Source of the DNA: DAOPKN01 sp035391225
Lineage (GTDB): Bacteria > Thermotogota > Thermotogae > MWEM01
Direction of reading: 5' to 3'
DNA length: 40,221 nucleotides
Assembly (NCBI GenBank): GCA_035391225.1
Contig: DAOPKN010000020.1
Span: forward strand, 1 to 40,221
Position 1 is the first letter of the stretch. Every line of letters begins with the position of its first letter. A model generated the notes under the pieces. It searched no databases, had not been told where the DNA came from, and worked only from the letters and a program-made list of their open reading frames with translations. The translations under genes and the position numbers were made by a program. Positions 23,258-32,031 of this stretch are shown piece after piece.

Positions 23258-23837
23258 ATTTCTCGAAAGCACTCCGACCCTTTTCGAAGGCCAATAGGTT
23301 GATCTGTCGGAAGGCGCTTTTCACCTGCTGTTCGATTCCCCTTTCCCAGTCCAACCGTTCCAGTTCGAGCGCACGCACCAGCGCTCCCAAAAGCACGATA
23401 TTCTGTACCCGGACGTTTCCCAATTCCCGAGCGATCCGGGACGCGGGGATCACGTGGGTTTCCACTTTCCCCGACAGGTGCTCCAGGATGCCCGTGGGGT
23501 ACTGTCTGGCACCGGTGAGAATGGGGGCTGACGCGAACTCGAAATCGTTCACCACGAGCTTTCCACCCTCTTTGACGTGGGAAACCCAGCGCGCTGCTTC
23601 CATCTTCTCAAAGGCGACCAGAATATCCACGTGCCCGTGCCCTACGATGGGAGACGAAACCTGCTCCCCGAAACGAACCTGGGTAGTGACGGCTCCACCG
23701 CGCTGCGCCATGCCATGAACCTCCGACATCTTCACGTGGTAGCCAGAATCCAACAACACCGTGGAGAGAATCTTGGAAGCCAGTATGATGCCCTGCCCTC
23801 CCACACCGGCAAGTAAAACGTTCACCACGTCAGCCAT
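23256..23837 (-). CDS. iorB: Indolepyruvate:ferredoxin oxidoreductase, beta subunit
   Basis: The 193-residue protein is the gamma-type domain of 2-oxoacid:ferredoxin oxidoreductases, with LLAGVGGQGIILASKIL at residues 8-24 and EVHGMAQRGGAVTTQVRFG at about 50-68. With IorA it oxidises aryl pyruvates, made by transamination of aromatic amino acids, to aryl-acetyl-CoA while reducing ferredoxin. AAGGAGGGAG precedes the ATG, which overlaps the end of iorA by eight bases, so subunit synthesis is coupled. Further upstream in-frame codons lie inside iorA and lack a ribosome site. Confidence 0.93.
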   Translation of the reverse strand: MADVVNVLLAGVGGQGIILASKILSTVLLDSGYHVKMSEVHGMAQRGGAVTTQVRFGEQVSSPIVGHGHVDILVAFEKMEAARWVSHVKEGGKLVVNDFEFASAPILTGARQYPTGILEHLSGKVETHVIPASRIARELGNVRVQNIVLLGALVRALELERLDWERGIEQQVKSAFRQINLLAFEKGRSAFEK

Positions 23838-25623
23838 TGGACTCCCTCCTTTCGGAAATGGCACCGAATGGGCAGATCTGTGCACACACACCGCATCCCA
23901 CGCAAGTATCCGGGTCGATGAACGAACCGGTTTGGGCAGAGAAGGTGATCGAAGGGCAGCCAGCTTTCAGGCACATCTTGCACTTGCGACACACGTCTGG
24001 GTCCACCTCGAACACCGTCCAGGTATCTCCAAACTCCCGTTTCTCCTCCTCGCGCAGCCGCTTGAGTGCGCACGGCCAGCGCGTAACGATCACCGAGGGG
24101 CCCTCGAATGCCATGGCCTCCTTCAACGCCTTTCGCACCTCGTCCAATCGGTTGGGATTCACCTCGTGCACGTCTTTTACACCCAGCGCCCGAACCAGCG
24201 TGGGGATGTCCGTTTGTTTCGCTTGCTTGCCCTGCAGCGTGTACCCGGTTCCAGGGTTCTCCTGGTGTCCGGTCATCCCGGTAATGCGGTTGTCCAAAAT
24301 GATGGAGGTAACGTTGCTGTGGTTGTACACGATGTTGAGCAAGCTGGTGATGCCAGAGTGGAAGAACGTGGAGTCTCCCACCACCCCGAAGATGGGACGG
24401 GTGTCACCGCTTTTCTCGAAAGCCTTTGCAAAACCGTGCGCCGCACTGATGCCGGCACCCATGCAGATCACCGAATCCATGGCGTTCAACGGGTCGGCGG
24501 ACCCCAACGTGTAGCAACCGATATCCCCGGTGATCACGGCCTTCTTGATCTTCGCCAACTCGAAGAACAGCCCGCGGTGCGGGCACCCCGAACACAACGT
24601 GGGAGGCCGGGCCACCACGAACTCCTCGTCCACTTCCTCCTTTAGGGGGTCGATATGCCCCAGTGCCGCTGCGATGATATGCGGATTCAGTTCTCCGCAC
24701 AGCGGGATCTTGTCTTTACCCGTGCAGGCAATGCCCAGTGCTTTCACCTGGGTTTCCAGGTAGGGATCGTTTTCCTCGATCACGATCAACTCGTCCACCA
24801 TGCCGGCAAACTTTTTCACCAGTTCCCGTGGGAAAGGGTAGCTCATGCCCAGCTTGAGGTAGGAAGCCTCGCTGCCGAAAACCTCGTGGGCATAGGAAAA
24901 AGCCACTCCCGCACTGATCACGCCCAGCTTGCTGTTGTTGTCCACGATCACGTTGAGACCATTTGCGCCATCGCTTGCAAAAGTTTCCAATTCCTGCAAT
25001 TTGTGTTCCAGTTCCACGTGGTGCCGACGGCAAGCCGCGGGGGTGGCCACGAACTTGGGAATGTTGCGCGCGTACGGTCGCAGCGGAATTTCCTCGCGCT
25101 CGCCGAGTTCCACCGGGGTTTTGCTGTGGCAAAGGCGCGTGGTCATGCGAAAGAGCACGGGCACATCGAACCGCTCACTGATCCGGTATGCTTCGCGGGT
25201 GAAATCTTTCGCCTCCTGCGAGTCCGATGGCTCCACCAGCGGGATCTTGGCATGCAACGCGTAGTAGCGGTTGTCCTGCTCGTTCTGGGACGAGTGCAGC
25301 CCCGGGTCATCTGCGCTCACCAGCACGCAGCCGCCATTGACCCCCAGGTAGGCGTAGGTAAACATGGGGTCGGCGGCCACGTTCATCCCCACGTGCTTCA
25401 TGGCCGAAAGCGAGCGGGCACCCGCGATGGAAGCACCCACCGCGGTTTCCACCGCCACCTTCTCGTTGGGAGCCCATTCGCAGTACACTTCCGGGTACTT
25501 GGCAAGCTCTTCCAAGATCTCGGTACTGGGTGTCCCGGGGTAGGCGCTTGCCACGTGGACGCCCGCCTCGAACGCCCCGCGGGCAACCCCCTCGTTTCCC
25601 GTCATCAACGTTTTCACATCCAT
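23830..25623 (-). CDS. iorA: Indolepyruvate:ferredoxin oxidoreductase, alpha subunit
   Basis: About 597 residues with the IorA layout: a pyrimidine-binding domain (GNEGVARGAFEAGVHVASAY, then PGTPSTEI), a middle domain, the TPP pyrophosphate domain (CSGCPHRGLF, GDIGCYTLG, VVGDSTFFHSGI) and a C-terminal 8Fe ferredoxin domain with CRKCKMCLKAGCP and CVGCGVCAQICPFG. It indicates anaerobic fermentation of aromatic amino acids. The start is uncertain: GGAGGG (25629-25624) directly abuts the ATG at 25623, while a GTG at 25617 has ideal spacing. It lies 15 bp after the exported tandem-domain gene and so is in its operon. Confidence 0.95.
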   Translation of the reverse strand: MDVKTLMTGNEGVARGAFEAGVHVASAYPGTPSTEILEELAKYPEVYCEWAPNEKVAVETAVGASIAGARSLSAMKHVGMNVAADPMFTYAYLGVNGGCVLVSADDPGLHSSQNEQDNRYYALHAKIPLVEPSDSQEAKDFTREAYRISERFDVPVLFRMTTRLCHSKTPVELGEREEIPLRPYARNIPKFVATPAACRRHHVELEHKLQELETFASDGANGLNVIVDNNSKLGVISAGVAFSYAHEVFGSEASYLKLGMSYPFPRELVKKFAGMVDELIVIEENDPYLETQVKALGIACTGKDKIPLCGELNPHIIAAALGHIDPLKEEVDEEFVVARPPTLCSGCPHRGLFFELAKIKKAVITGDIGCYTLGSADPLNAMDSVICMGAGISAAHGFAKAFEKSGDTRPIFGVVGDSTFFHSGITSLLNIVYNHSNVTSIILDNRITGMTGHQENPGTGYTLQGKQAKQTDIPTLVRALGVKDVHEVNPNRLDEVRKALKEAMAFEGPSVIVTRWPCALKRLREEEKREFGDTWTVFEVDPDVCRKCKMCLKAGCPSITFSAQTGSFIDPDTCVGCGVCAQICPFGAISERRESNG

Positions 25624-25638
25624 CCCTCCATGCAAAAG

Positions 25639-26922
25639 TTAAAACTGGATCGACATTAGCATCGTGCGATAGGTTTGGGCCCAGGAATCCACCTCGTCGT
25701 AGGGCGAAATCCCGACGAACAGGATGAATTCACCGGCCACTTCGTCGGTGTATTCCGACTCGGAGAAAATTGCGATCCAGCCCTTGTACTCGTCGAAGTC
25801 CATTTCGTACACTTTCAGGAACCCCATGTCCTCGTCGAAGTAGGGGGTTTCCTTCACCAGGTCGTAGGACCCCAACCCGCTCAAGTAACTTTCGTACAAC
25901 TCGTCGAACACGTCGTCGGCGAGGAACCATTCGTCTCCCGTATCCCCCACGAACACCTTCGCCACGGTAATTTCGCCGTATCCAAAGTCAAATCCCTCGA
26001 AGGCGTCGTCGTAGAAGTACTCCGGAACCATGTACTCCGGGTAGTACATCTGGAAGGTGTAGGCCACCTCTTCTTCCCAGCCACGCGGCAAGGAGGTAAC
26101 CCAGTCATCCATCGAAACGGCATCCACGAGGAGCGAACCAAGGTCTGCTTGCTTTCGGGAAGGCTTTGGTGCCACTGGTTCTTGCACCTTGGGTGGGGTA
26201 GGCTGCTTCACTTCTTCGGGTGGTGCGGAAAACGCCCCGATCCAAGAACCACCTATGCCTTCGATCCAACCCTGCAGGGCTTGCTGCTGGTCTTCGCGAA
26301 GGTATTCCACGGGTTCAAAGAACAGCATCACGACGGTGCCACTTTCCACTTCTTCCGGCTTTTCACCGGCGGAATACAGCAAGAGGACCGGGAAAGACAT
26401 TTTTTGGTCTTTCATGCCAAGGCGCGTGAAATAGGCCACTTTTCCGTCCCCAAGCTCCTGGAACTCCTCGAAGTCCTTCTCCGATGTCGCACGATCCGCG
26501 TACAGCGAGGCCACCACCGCATCCAGCAATTCCTCCACGCCGTACGATTCCAACTGGTACACGAAAAGCCAGGCAAAGCGCTTTCCCTGTGCATCTTTCA
26601 ACTCTCCATCGATGTTTGCTCCACTCTTGGAAGACGAAACACTGAAATTTGCGGGAACCTTGAAGGAGAAATCCCCCGCTTTTTGCGTGGACCAGCCGGG
26701 AAGGTTGGGCACCTTCCAGCCATCACGGAAAGAGGAGAGAAGGGGATCAATGGTGCGCAGCGACAACACACCGACCGCTTGCTCGGTGCCCGTTGCCTGT
26801 TCCGTTGGCGTAGACACCGCAGTGGGCGTGGGTTCCACGGTTCGCAGACCCAATAGCCCTTCCGAAAATCCAAAAAACGCAAAAAGAACGACCAGAAAAC
26901 CCATCCAGAACAATCTTTTCAT
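25639..26922 (-). CDS. Exported protein with two PsbP/Mog1-like domains, function unknown
   Basis: The 427-residue product has an N-terminal hydrophobic signal (MKRLFWMGFLVVLFAFFGFS), a Thr/Pro/Glu-rich spacer and two domains of about 150 residues (roughly 70-225 and 265-427) separated by a Pro/Lys linker. Both domains follow the same order: a strand pair, a short helix (VEELLDAVVASL; DDVFDELYESYL), then strands, and a closing helix. That order resembles PsbP/Mog1/DUF1795 folds; this is inferred from pattern, not a database match. The second domain is strikingly rich in Asp, Glu, Tyr and Phe. GAAGGGAG lies nine bases before the ATG. It is the first gene of the iorAB operon. Confidence 0.65.
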   Translation of the reverse strand: MKRLFWMGFLVVLFAFFGFSEGLLGLRTVEPTPTAVSTPTEQATGTEQAVGVLSLRTIDPLLSSFRDGWKVPNLPGWSTQKAGDFSFKVPANFSVSSSKSGANIDGELKDAQGKRFAWLFVYQLESYGVEELLDAVVASLYADRATSEKDFEEFQELGDGKVAYFTRLGMKDQKMSFPVLLLYSAGEKPEEVESGTVVMLFFEPVEYLREDQQQALQGWIEGIGGSWIGAFSAPPEEVKQPTPPKVQEPVAPKPSRKQADLGSLLVDAVSMDDWVTSLPRGWEEEVAYTFQMYYPEYMVPEYFYDDAFEGFDFGYGEITVAKVFVGDTGDEWFLADDVFDELYESYLSGLGSYDLVKETPYFDEDMGFLKVYEMDFDEYKGWIAIFSESEYTDEVAGEFILFVGISPYDEVDSWAQTYRTMLMSIQF

Positions 26923-26959
26923 GCGATCCAACTCCCTTCATAATGGCATAACTATGAAA

Positions 26960-26968
26960 AGTATATCA
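26960..26968 (-). promoter_or_regulatory. Extended -10 promoter of the exported protein-iorAB operon
   Basis: On the minus strand TGA is followed by TATACT. The bases at -35 read CAAAGG. The start would be near 26953, a leader of about 31 nt. It lies back to back with the two sbcD promoters. Confidence 0.65.
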
Positions 26969-26997
26969 CAACGGCACATCTTCCTTTGCCCAAATCG

Positions 26998-27006
26998 TGG
27001 TATAAT
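26998..27006 (+). promoter_or_regulatory. Upstream extended -10 promoter of sbcD
   Basis: TGG followed by TATAAT, with no good -35. Transcription would start near 27013. Confidence 0.65.
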
Positions 27007-27020
27007 TTGATGTTTCCAAT

Positions 27021-27029
27021 TGATATAAT
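27021..27029 (+). promoter_or_regulatory. Downstream extended -10 promoter of sbcD
   Basis: TGA followed by TATAAT, exactly 23 bp after the first -10. Transcription would start near 27036, about 45 bases before the sbcD ATG. The two boxes imply tandem starts on the same face plus about two helical turns. Confidence 0.6.
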
Positions 27030-27080
27030 AGAAAGAACGGAATGGTGAAGTTAGGATTCGTCATTCACTGGGAGGAAAAA

Positions 27081-28313
27081 ATGAAAATCTTGCACACGTC
27101 CGACTTGCACCTGGGACACCAGTTGTACGGAAAGAAACGATCCGAGGAGTTCTCCGCCTTACTGGAATGGTTGCTGGAGACGATCCAACAAAGGCAGGTG
27201 GATGCGTTGCTGGTTTCCGGGGATGTTTTTGACACCACCACACCCTCCCACCTTTACCAGAGCCAGTACTACCACTTCCTTTTCCACGCGGCGGTCAAGC
27301 TCAATTGCCAGGTCATCGTTACCGCGGGGAACCACGATTCGCCTTCCTTCCTGGACGCTCCCCAAGCTCTTCTTCGATCCATGAATATCCACGTGGTGGG
27401 TTCGCTTCCCGGAGAAACCGCGCACGAAGTGGTAGGGGTTCATGGTGCATCCGGGGAGGTGGAATTGCTGGTGTGCGCGGTTCCCTTTTTGCGGGATCGC
27501 GATATCCGGCAGTCATTCGCGGGGGAAAGCCCGGAAGACAAGGAACGAAACCTGGTGCAGGGGATCGCGGACCACTACGCCCGTGTTTTCGACATCGTGG
27601 AGCAAAAAAGAACGGAAATCGGTCGGAATGTCCCAGTGGTCGCCATGGGACACCTTTTCGCCGCCGGTGGGAGCACGTTGGAAGACGACGGGGTGCGCGA
27701 GTTGTACGTGGGAACGCTGGGGCGCGTTCCCGCTTCCGTTTTCCCGGAATGGTTGGAGTACGTGGCATTGGGACACCTTCACTTCCCCCAAGTTGTCGGA
27801 GGCCGAGAAAATGTCCGATACAGCGGTTCGCCCCTTGCCATGGGCTTTTCGGAGGCTCATCAGCGGAAAAGCGTGTGCCTTGTGGATTTTTCCCGCTCAC
27901 CTGCAGCCCTGGAATTGCTTCCGGTTCCCTGTTTCCAACCATTGCACCGTTTGCGGGGCAATCTTCCCCACTTACGGGAGCAATTGCACAACTTGGTGGC
28001 CAAGGGTGAAAAGGCCTGGGTAGAAATCGTGTACGACCCCGGAAGCGAGGCGAACTTGGTTGACAGGCTACGGGAACGCCTGGAGGAACCCGTGGAAGAT
28101 TCCCCCGTGGAAATCTTGCGCATCAAGAACCCCCAGGTGGTCCATCAGATGCTGGGATCGGAGCAACCCCAGGAAGAACTCGAAGACCTCGACGTGGAAG
28201 AAGTCTTCCAGCTCCGCATGGAAGCCGAACCCGTTCCCGAAGAACAGCGGGTAGAATTGCTGGATGCCTTCCACGAAACGCTCCTGTCGCTGCAAGGGGA
28301 GGTGGAGGAATAG
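27081..28313 (+). CDS. sbcD: Nuclease SbcCD subunit D (Mre11 family)
   Basis: SbcD is the nuclease of the SbcCD complex, which processes hairpins and blocked DNA ends. The 410-residue protein shows the phosphoesterase ligands in order: TSDLHLGH (residues 6-13), VSGDVFDT, TAGNHDSP, MGHLFAAGG and LGHLHFPQ. The C-terminal third is the capping and SbcC-binding region. GGGAGG lies five bases before the ATG. An earlier in-frame ATG (27042) would add 13 residues but lacks a ribosome site. sbcC begins one base after the stop. Confidence 0.95.
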   Translation: MKILHTSDLHLGHQLYGKKRSEEFSALLEWLLETIQQRQVDALLVSGDVFDTTTPSHLYQSQYYHFLFHAAVKLNCQVIVTAGNHDSPSFLDAPQALLRSMNIHVVGSLPGETAHEVVGVHGASGEVELLVCAVPFLRDRDIRQSFAGESPEDKERNLVQGIADHYARVFDIVEQKRTEIGRNVPVVAMGHLFAAGGSTLEDDGVRELYVGTLGRVPASVFPEWLEYVALGHLHFPQVVGGRENVRYSGSPLAMGFSEAHQRKSVCLVDFSRSPAALELLPVPCFQPLHRLRGNLPHLREQLHNLVAKGEKAWVEIVYDPGSEANLVDRLRERLEEPVEDSPVEILRIKNPQVVHQMLGSEQPQEELEDLDVEEVFQLRMEAEPVPEEQRVELLDAFHETLLSLQGEVEE

Positions 28314-28314
28314 T

Positions 28315-31300
28315 ATGCGTATCTTGAAAATCCGTTTCCAAAACCTCAACTCGTTGGTGGGGGAGTGGAGCGTAGACCTTACGCACCCCGAATTCACCTC
28401 CAACGGCATCTTCGCCATCACGGGACCCACCGGTGCGGGGAAAAGCACCATCCTCGATGCGCTATGCCTGGCACTATACGGCTCTACCCCACGCTTGGAA
28501 AGGGTGACGAAGAGTTCCAACGAAATCATGTCCCGCCAGACCGGGCATTGCTTCGCGGAGGTCACGTTTGAAACCCCTTCTGGCCAGTTCCTTTGCCACT
28601 GGAGCCATGCACGTGCGTACAAGAAACCCGACGGCGAATTGCAGCAACCCAAGCACGAATTGGCGAGGCACCCCTCGGGAACGATCATTTCTTCCAAGCT
28701 CTCGGAGGTTTCAACCCTCGTTGCCGAGCAAACGGGCATGGATTTCAACCAGTTCACCCGCTCCATGCTCCTGGCACAGGGAGGTTTTGCAGCCTTTCTC
28801 AAGGCGCAGCCCGATGAGCGTGCCACGTTGTTCGAGCAACTCACGGGCACGGGCATTTACTCCGAGATCTCGATGCGCGTGCACGAAATCCGCAAGGATA
28901 AAAACGATCAAATCAGCACCACCCGCGCGCGAATGGAAGACATCCACCTGCCCACCGAGGAAGATATCCATGGCTGGAAAAACGAAAGAACCCGCAAACT
29001 TCAACAGGCCTTTGCGTACCAGGAACAGCTGGATGCCCTTTCCAAGCAAATCCAGTGGCACGTCACGCACGCGGAACTACAACAAAGCCAAGCGCGAATC
29101 CGACAGAATCTGGATGCACTCTCCGAGCGCTTCAAGCTGTTTTCCCCCGAAGCAAGGAGATTGCGTCGTGCATTGGACGCACTTGAGCTAAGAGGGCGCT
29201 TCCAGGAATTACAATCCCTGGAAAAAAGCCAGGAGACTGAAAAGCAGCAACAGGTACGGCTCGAATCCATGATCCCGACACTCGAATCCCAGTGGAAAGA
29301 GGAAACCCAGAAAGAAAACCAGGCCATCCAAGCCCTCAAGCAACGCAAGGAGTGCCAGCAGCAACTGGCTCCCCTCGCTCGCCAGGCCCGGTTACTCGAC
29401 CAGGAACTGGAAAACAAGCTGGAGCAACGCAACCAGTTGCGCGAGCAACGCGAAACATGGCAGCGTGCACTGGAGGAAAATCAGGAAAAAATCAACCAAA
29501 GCCAAACGTCACGCGATCAGTTGCAACGGGAAAAAAAGCAACTGGGCGAATACCTGGAGCAGCATGCTTCCGAGCGCATTCTCCCCGAATCCCTCGAAGC
29601 CCTTCGGCAACGCTTGGATGCGTTGTGGAAAAACCACGAAAGCTGGAAAAAAGAACTGCAAGCAAAGGAAGAACTGGAAAAAAAGCACCAGCAACTCCAG
29701 GAACTCCACGAAGAGTTGGAGCATTTCTTGGAAGAAAGCCTGCAGAAGGAAAAGCTTGTCCGCCAGCAACTGGAGGCAACAGAAGAAAAGCGCAATGCGC
29801 TGCTGGATGGAAAATCCCTGGGGGATTGGCAAACACAACTTTCCCAGCTCCAGGAGAATCTACACTTGCTGGAAAAGCTCACCGACTCCCGGGAAAAGCT
29901 CGTGCAGCTCGAACAACAGCAAAAATCGCGCGAAAAGGATCGGCAAGGACGACGCGAAAGGTTGCACATGCTGAAGAGTGACCAGGAAAGCCTGAACAAA
30001 TCCCAAGCGGAGCTGGTGGAAAAATCCAGGGAACTGCAAGCCCAGCTCAACCGCTTCCAAACCCAGGAAAACCTGGAACAACAGCGCCAGATGCTTCAGC
30101 CTGGCCAACCCTGCCCGCTTTGTGGCTCCACCACCCATCCCTACGCTTCGGGAATCCTCCCACAGCGGGGGGAAGAAGAGCTGCAGTTGGAAGAAACCGA
30201 GAAACAACTCCGCCAGGTTGTGGATAAATGGGCCGACGTCCAGCGTGCGCTCACGGTGGAAAAGACACGCCTGGAAACCCTGGACGAAGACGAGAAAAAA
30301 GACCGGTTGCAGCGCGAAAGCGAAAAGCAGAAACTGTCTGATGGGATGAAAAACCTTGGTATCTCTTCTTCGTTCGAGGACACCCAAAAAGTGTTGCAAC
30401 AAGCGCGAAGCAATGCTCTGGAACAAAAAGAGCACGTAGAAAAGCGCTTAACCCAAATCCAAGAAAACCAAACCAAGCTCGAAGAACAGAGGAGGCAGCT
30501 GGAACGCCTTCGCCAGGTACGCGAAGAGCGGCAAAAGCAATGCAACGAGGCTACGCAGAAACGCGCCGGGTTTCGGAGTGACATCGAAAACCTGGTCCGC
30601 TCGCTGGAGGAACGAAAAACCCAGGTGGAACAGGAAAGCAGCCAGCTCCAACAGCTCCTGGGAGAATTCCAAGCCCCTACCTCCTGGAGGGAACATGCGC
30701 TCTTCGAGAAACCCCTTCCCGCGATCGCGCCAGCCGTGAAGGAACTGGTGGACTGGCTGCAGCAGAGGGCATCGGCATGGAAGACCAACTCCCAGCGCTT
30801 CACCACCGTCGAGGGGGATCTTCGGGAAACCCTCACGCGGCTGGATGCCCTGCAAACCCAGCAAAAGCAAGCCCGTTCCCACCTGGAAGCGGAACGCAAA
30901 AAGCTCGCGGAAATGGAAGGTGAAATCGCCCAGCAGCGGCAAAAGCGGAAGGAGCTTTTTGGAGAACGCAACCCGGACGACGAGGAAAACAGGGTGGCAC
31001 GTGAGGTACAGCACGCGGAAGAAGAGCGCGAACTGCACCGGGAGAAACGGGAGACAAGCCAGAAAGAACTGGAAAGCGCCCAGCAAACGCGGAACCAACT
31101 CCACCAATCCATGGAACGACGAGAGCCATTGCTGCGGCAAGCACTTTGGGTGTTTGCACGTGGACTCCAGCAATATGGCTTTTCCGATCGTGGGGATTTC
31201 CTATCCGCGGACCTTACCGAAGACGAGCGGAAAAGCATCGCAGACAAGCAAGGCGCATTGGAAAAGGAAAAGGCCGCACTCGAATCGGCAAAAAAGGAAA

Positions 31301-32031
31301 ACGAGGAAAAACTTGGCCAGCACTTGGAAAAACCGTTACCCAGCCAGCCGGAACCACAACTTCGCGAACAGCAGAAAACACTGGTGGAACAATCCGCCAG
31401 CCTGCGCGAAGGAATCGGCGAGCTCAATGCTTTGCTCAAGAACGCGGAAATCCTGCAAAAACAAAACGAGGAGCTCGCCACGCTTCTTCGAAGCCAGCAA
31501 CAAGAACTGGTTCGCTGGAACTTGTTGCACGATCTCATCGGCTCCTCGGATGGCAAGAAATTTCGCAACTTCGCGCAGGGGCTGACCTTCCAGCACACCA
31601 TTTCCCACGCGAACCGCCAACTGAAAAAGATGAGCGACCGCTACTTGCTGGTCCGGGACCCGGAGCACCCACTGCAACTCAACGTGCTGGACAACTACCA
31701 GGCGGGGGAAATCCGTTCCACCAAGAACCTCTCCGGTGGTGAAAGCTTCCTGGTGAGCCTGGCGCTGGCGTTGGGACTGTCGCACATGACCAGCAAGAAG
31801 GTCCGCGTGGACTCGCTGTTCTTGGACGAAGGCTTTGGCACCCTGGACGAGGAAGCACTGGACACGGCGCTGGAGGCCCTTTCCACTCTTCAACAGCAAG
31901 GCAAGATGGTGGGGGTGATTTCCCACGTGGGAGCGCTCAAAGAACGTCTCTCCACCCAGATCCAGGTGGAACCCCTACACGGGGGCCGCAGCCAAATCAG
32001 CGGTCCAGGATGCCAAAAGCTCTCGGACTAA
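28315..32031 (+). CDS. sbcC: Nuclease SbcCD subunit C (Rad50 family ATPase)
   Basis: The 1238-residue SMC-like ATPase has an N-terminal P-loop (GPTGAGKST, residues 37-45) and a Q-loop segment (FTRSMLLAQGGF). Two long heptad-rich arms full of Gln, Glu and Lys (about 200-590 and 630-1050) flank a zinc hook CPLC (Cys600/Cys603). The C-terminal half-site carries the signature LSGGESFLVSLALALGLS and Walker B SLFLDEGFGTLDEE. It assembles with SbcD as a DNA-end-processing machine. The ribosome site GGAGGTGGAGG lies at the end of sbcD. The stop overlaps the stop of the convergent lipoprotein hydrolase gene (CTAA). Confidence 0.96.
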   Translation: MRILKIRFQNLNSLVGEWSVDLTHPEFTSNGIFAITGPTGAGKSTILDALCLALYGSTPRLERVTKSSNEIMSRQTGHCFAEVTFETPSGQFLCHWSHARAYKKPDGELQQPKHELARHPSGTIISSKLSEVSTLVAEQTGMDFNQFTRSMLLAQGGFAAFLKAQPDERATLFEQLTGTGIYSEISMRVHEIRKDKNDQISTTRARMEDIHLPTEEDIHGWKNERTRKLQQAFAYQEQLDALSKQIQWHVTHAELQQSQARIRQNLDALSERFKLFSPEARRLRRALDALELRGRFQELQSLEKSQETEKQQQVRLESMIPTLESQWKEETQKENQAIQALKQRKECQQQLAPLARQARLLDQELENKLEQRNQLREQRETWQRALEENQEKINQSQTSRDQLQREKKQLGEYLEQHASERILPESLEALRQRLDALWKNHESWKKELQAKEELEKKHQQLQELHEELEHFLEESLQKEKLVRQQLEATEEKRNALLDGKSLGDWQTQLSQLQENLHLLEKLTDSREKLVQLEQQQKSREKDRQGRRERLHMLKSDQESLNKSQAELVEKSRELQAQLNRFQTQENLEQQRQMLQPGQPCPLCGSTTHPYASGILPQRGEEELQLEETEKQLRQVVDKWADVQRALTVEKTRLETLDEDEKKDRLQRESEKQKLSDGMKNLGISSSFEDTQKVLQQARSNALEQKEHVEKRLTQIQENQTKLEEQRRQLERLRQVREERQKQCNEATQKRAGFRSDIENLVRSLEERKTQVEQESSQLQQLLGEFQAPTSWREHALFEKPLPAIAPAVKELVDWLQQRASAWKTNSQRFTTVEGDLRETLTRLDALQTQQKQARSHLEAERKKLAEMEGEIAQQRQKRKELFGERNPDDEENRVAREVQHAEEERELHREKRETSQKELESAQQTRNQLHQSMERREPLLRQALWVFARGLQQYGFSDRGDFLSADLTEDERKSIADKQGALEKEKAALESAKKENEEKLGQHLEKPLPSQPEPQLREQQKTLVEQSASLREGIGELNALLKNAEILQKQNEELATLLRSQQQELVRWNLLHDLIGSSDGKKFRNFAQGLTFQHTISHANRQLKKMSDRYLLVRDPEHPLQLNVLDNYQAGEIRSTKNLSGGESFLVSLALALGLSHMTSKKVRVDSLFLDEGFGTLDEEALDTALEALSTLQQQGKMVGVISHVGALKERLSTQIQVEPLHGGRSQISGPGCQKLSD

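Noticed and set aside
23761..25659. Two long plus-strand open frames (294 and 334 codons) opposite iorA
   Set aside because: They mirror a well-conserved enzyme; high GC at third positions keeps the opposite strand open. No family motif.
25675..26856. 393-codon plus-strand open frame opposite the exported tandem-domain gene
   Set aside because: The minus-strand product has a signal peptide, ribosome site, promoter and operon position; the plus frame has none of these.
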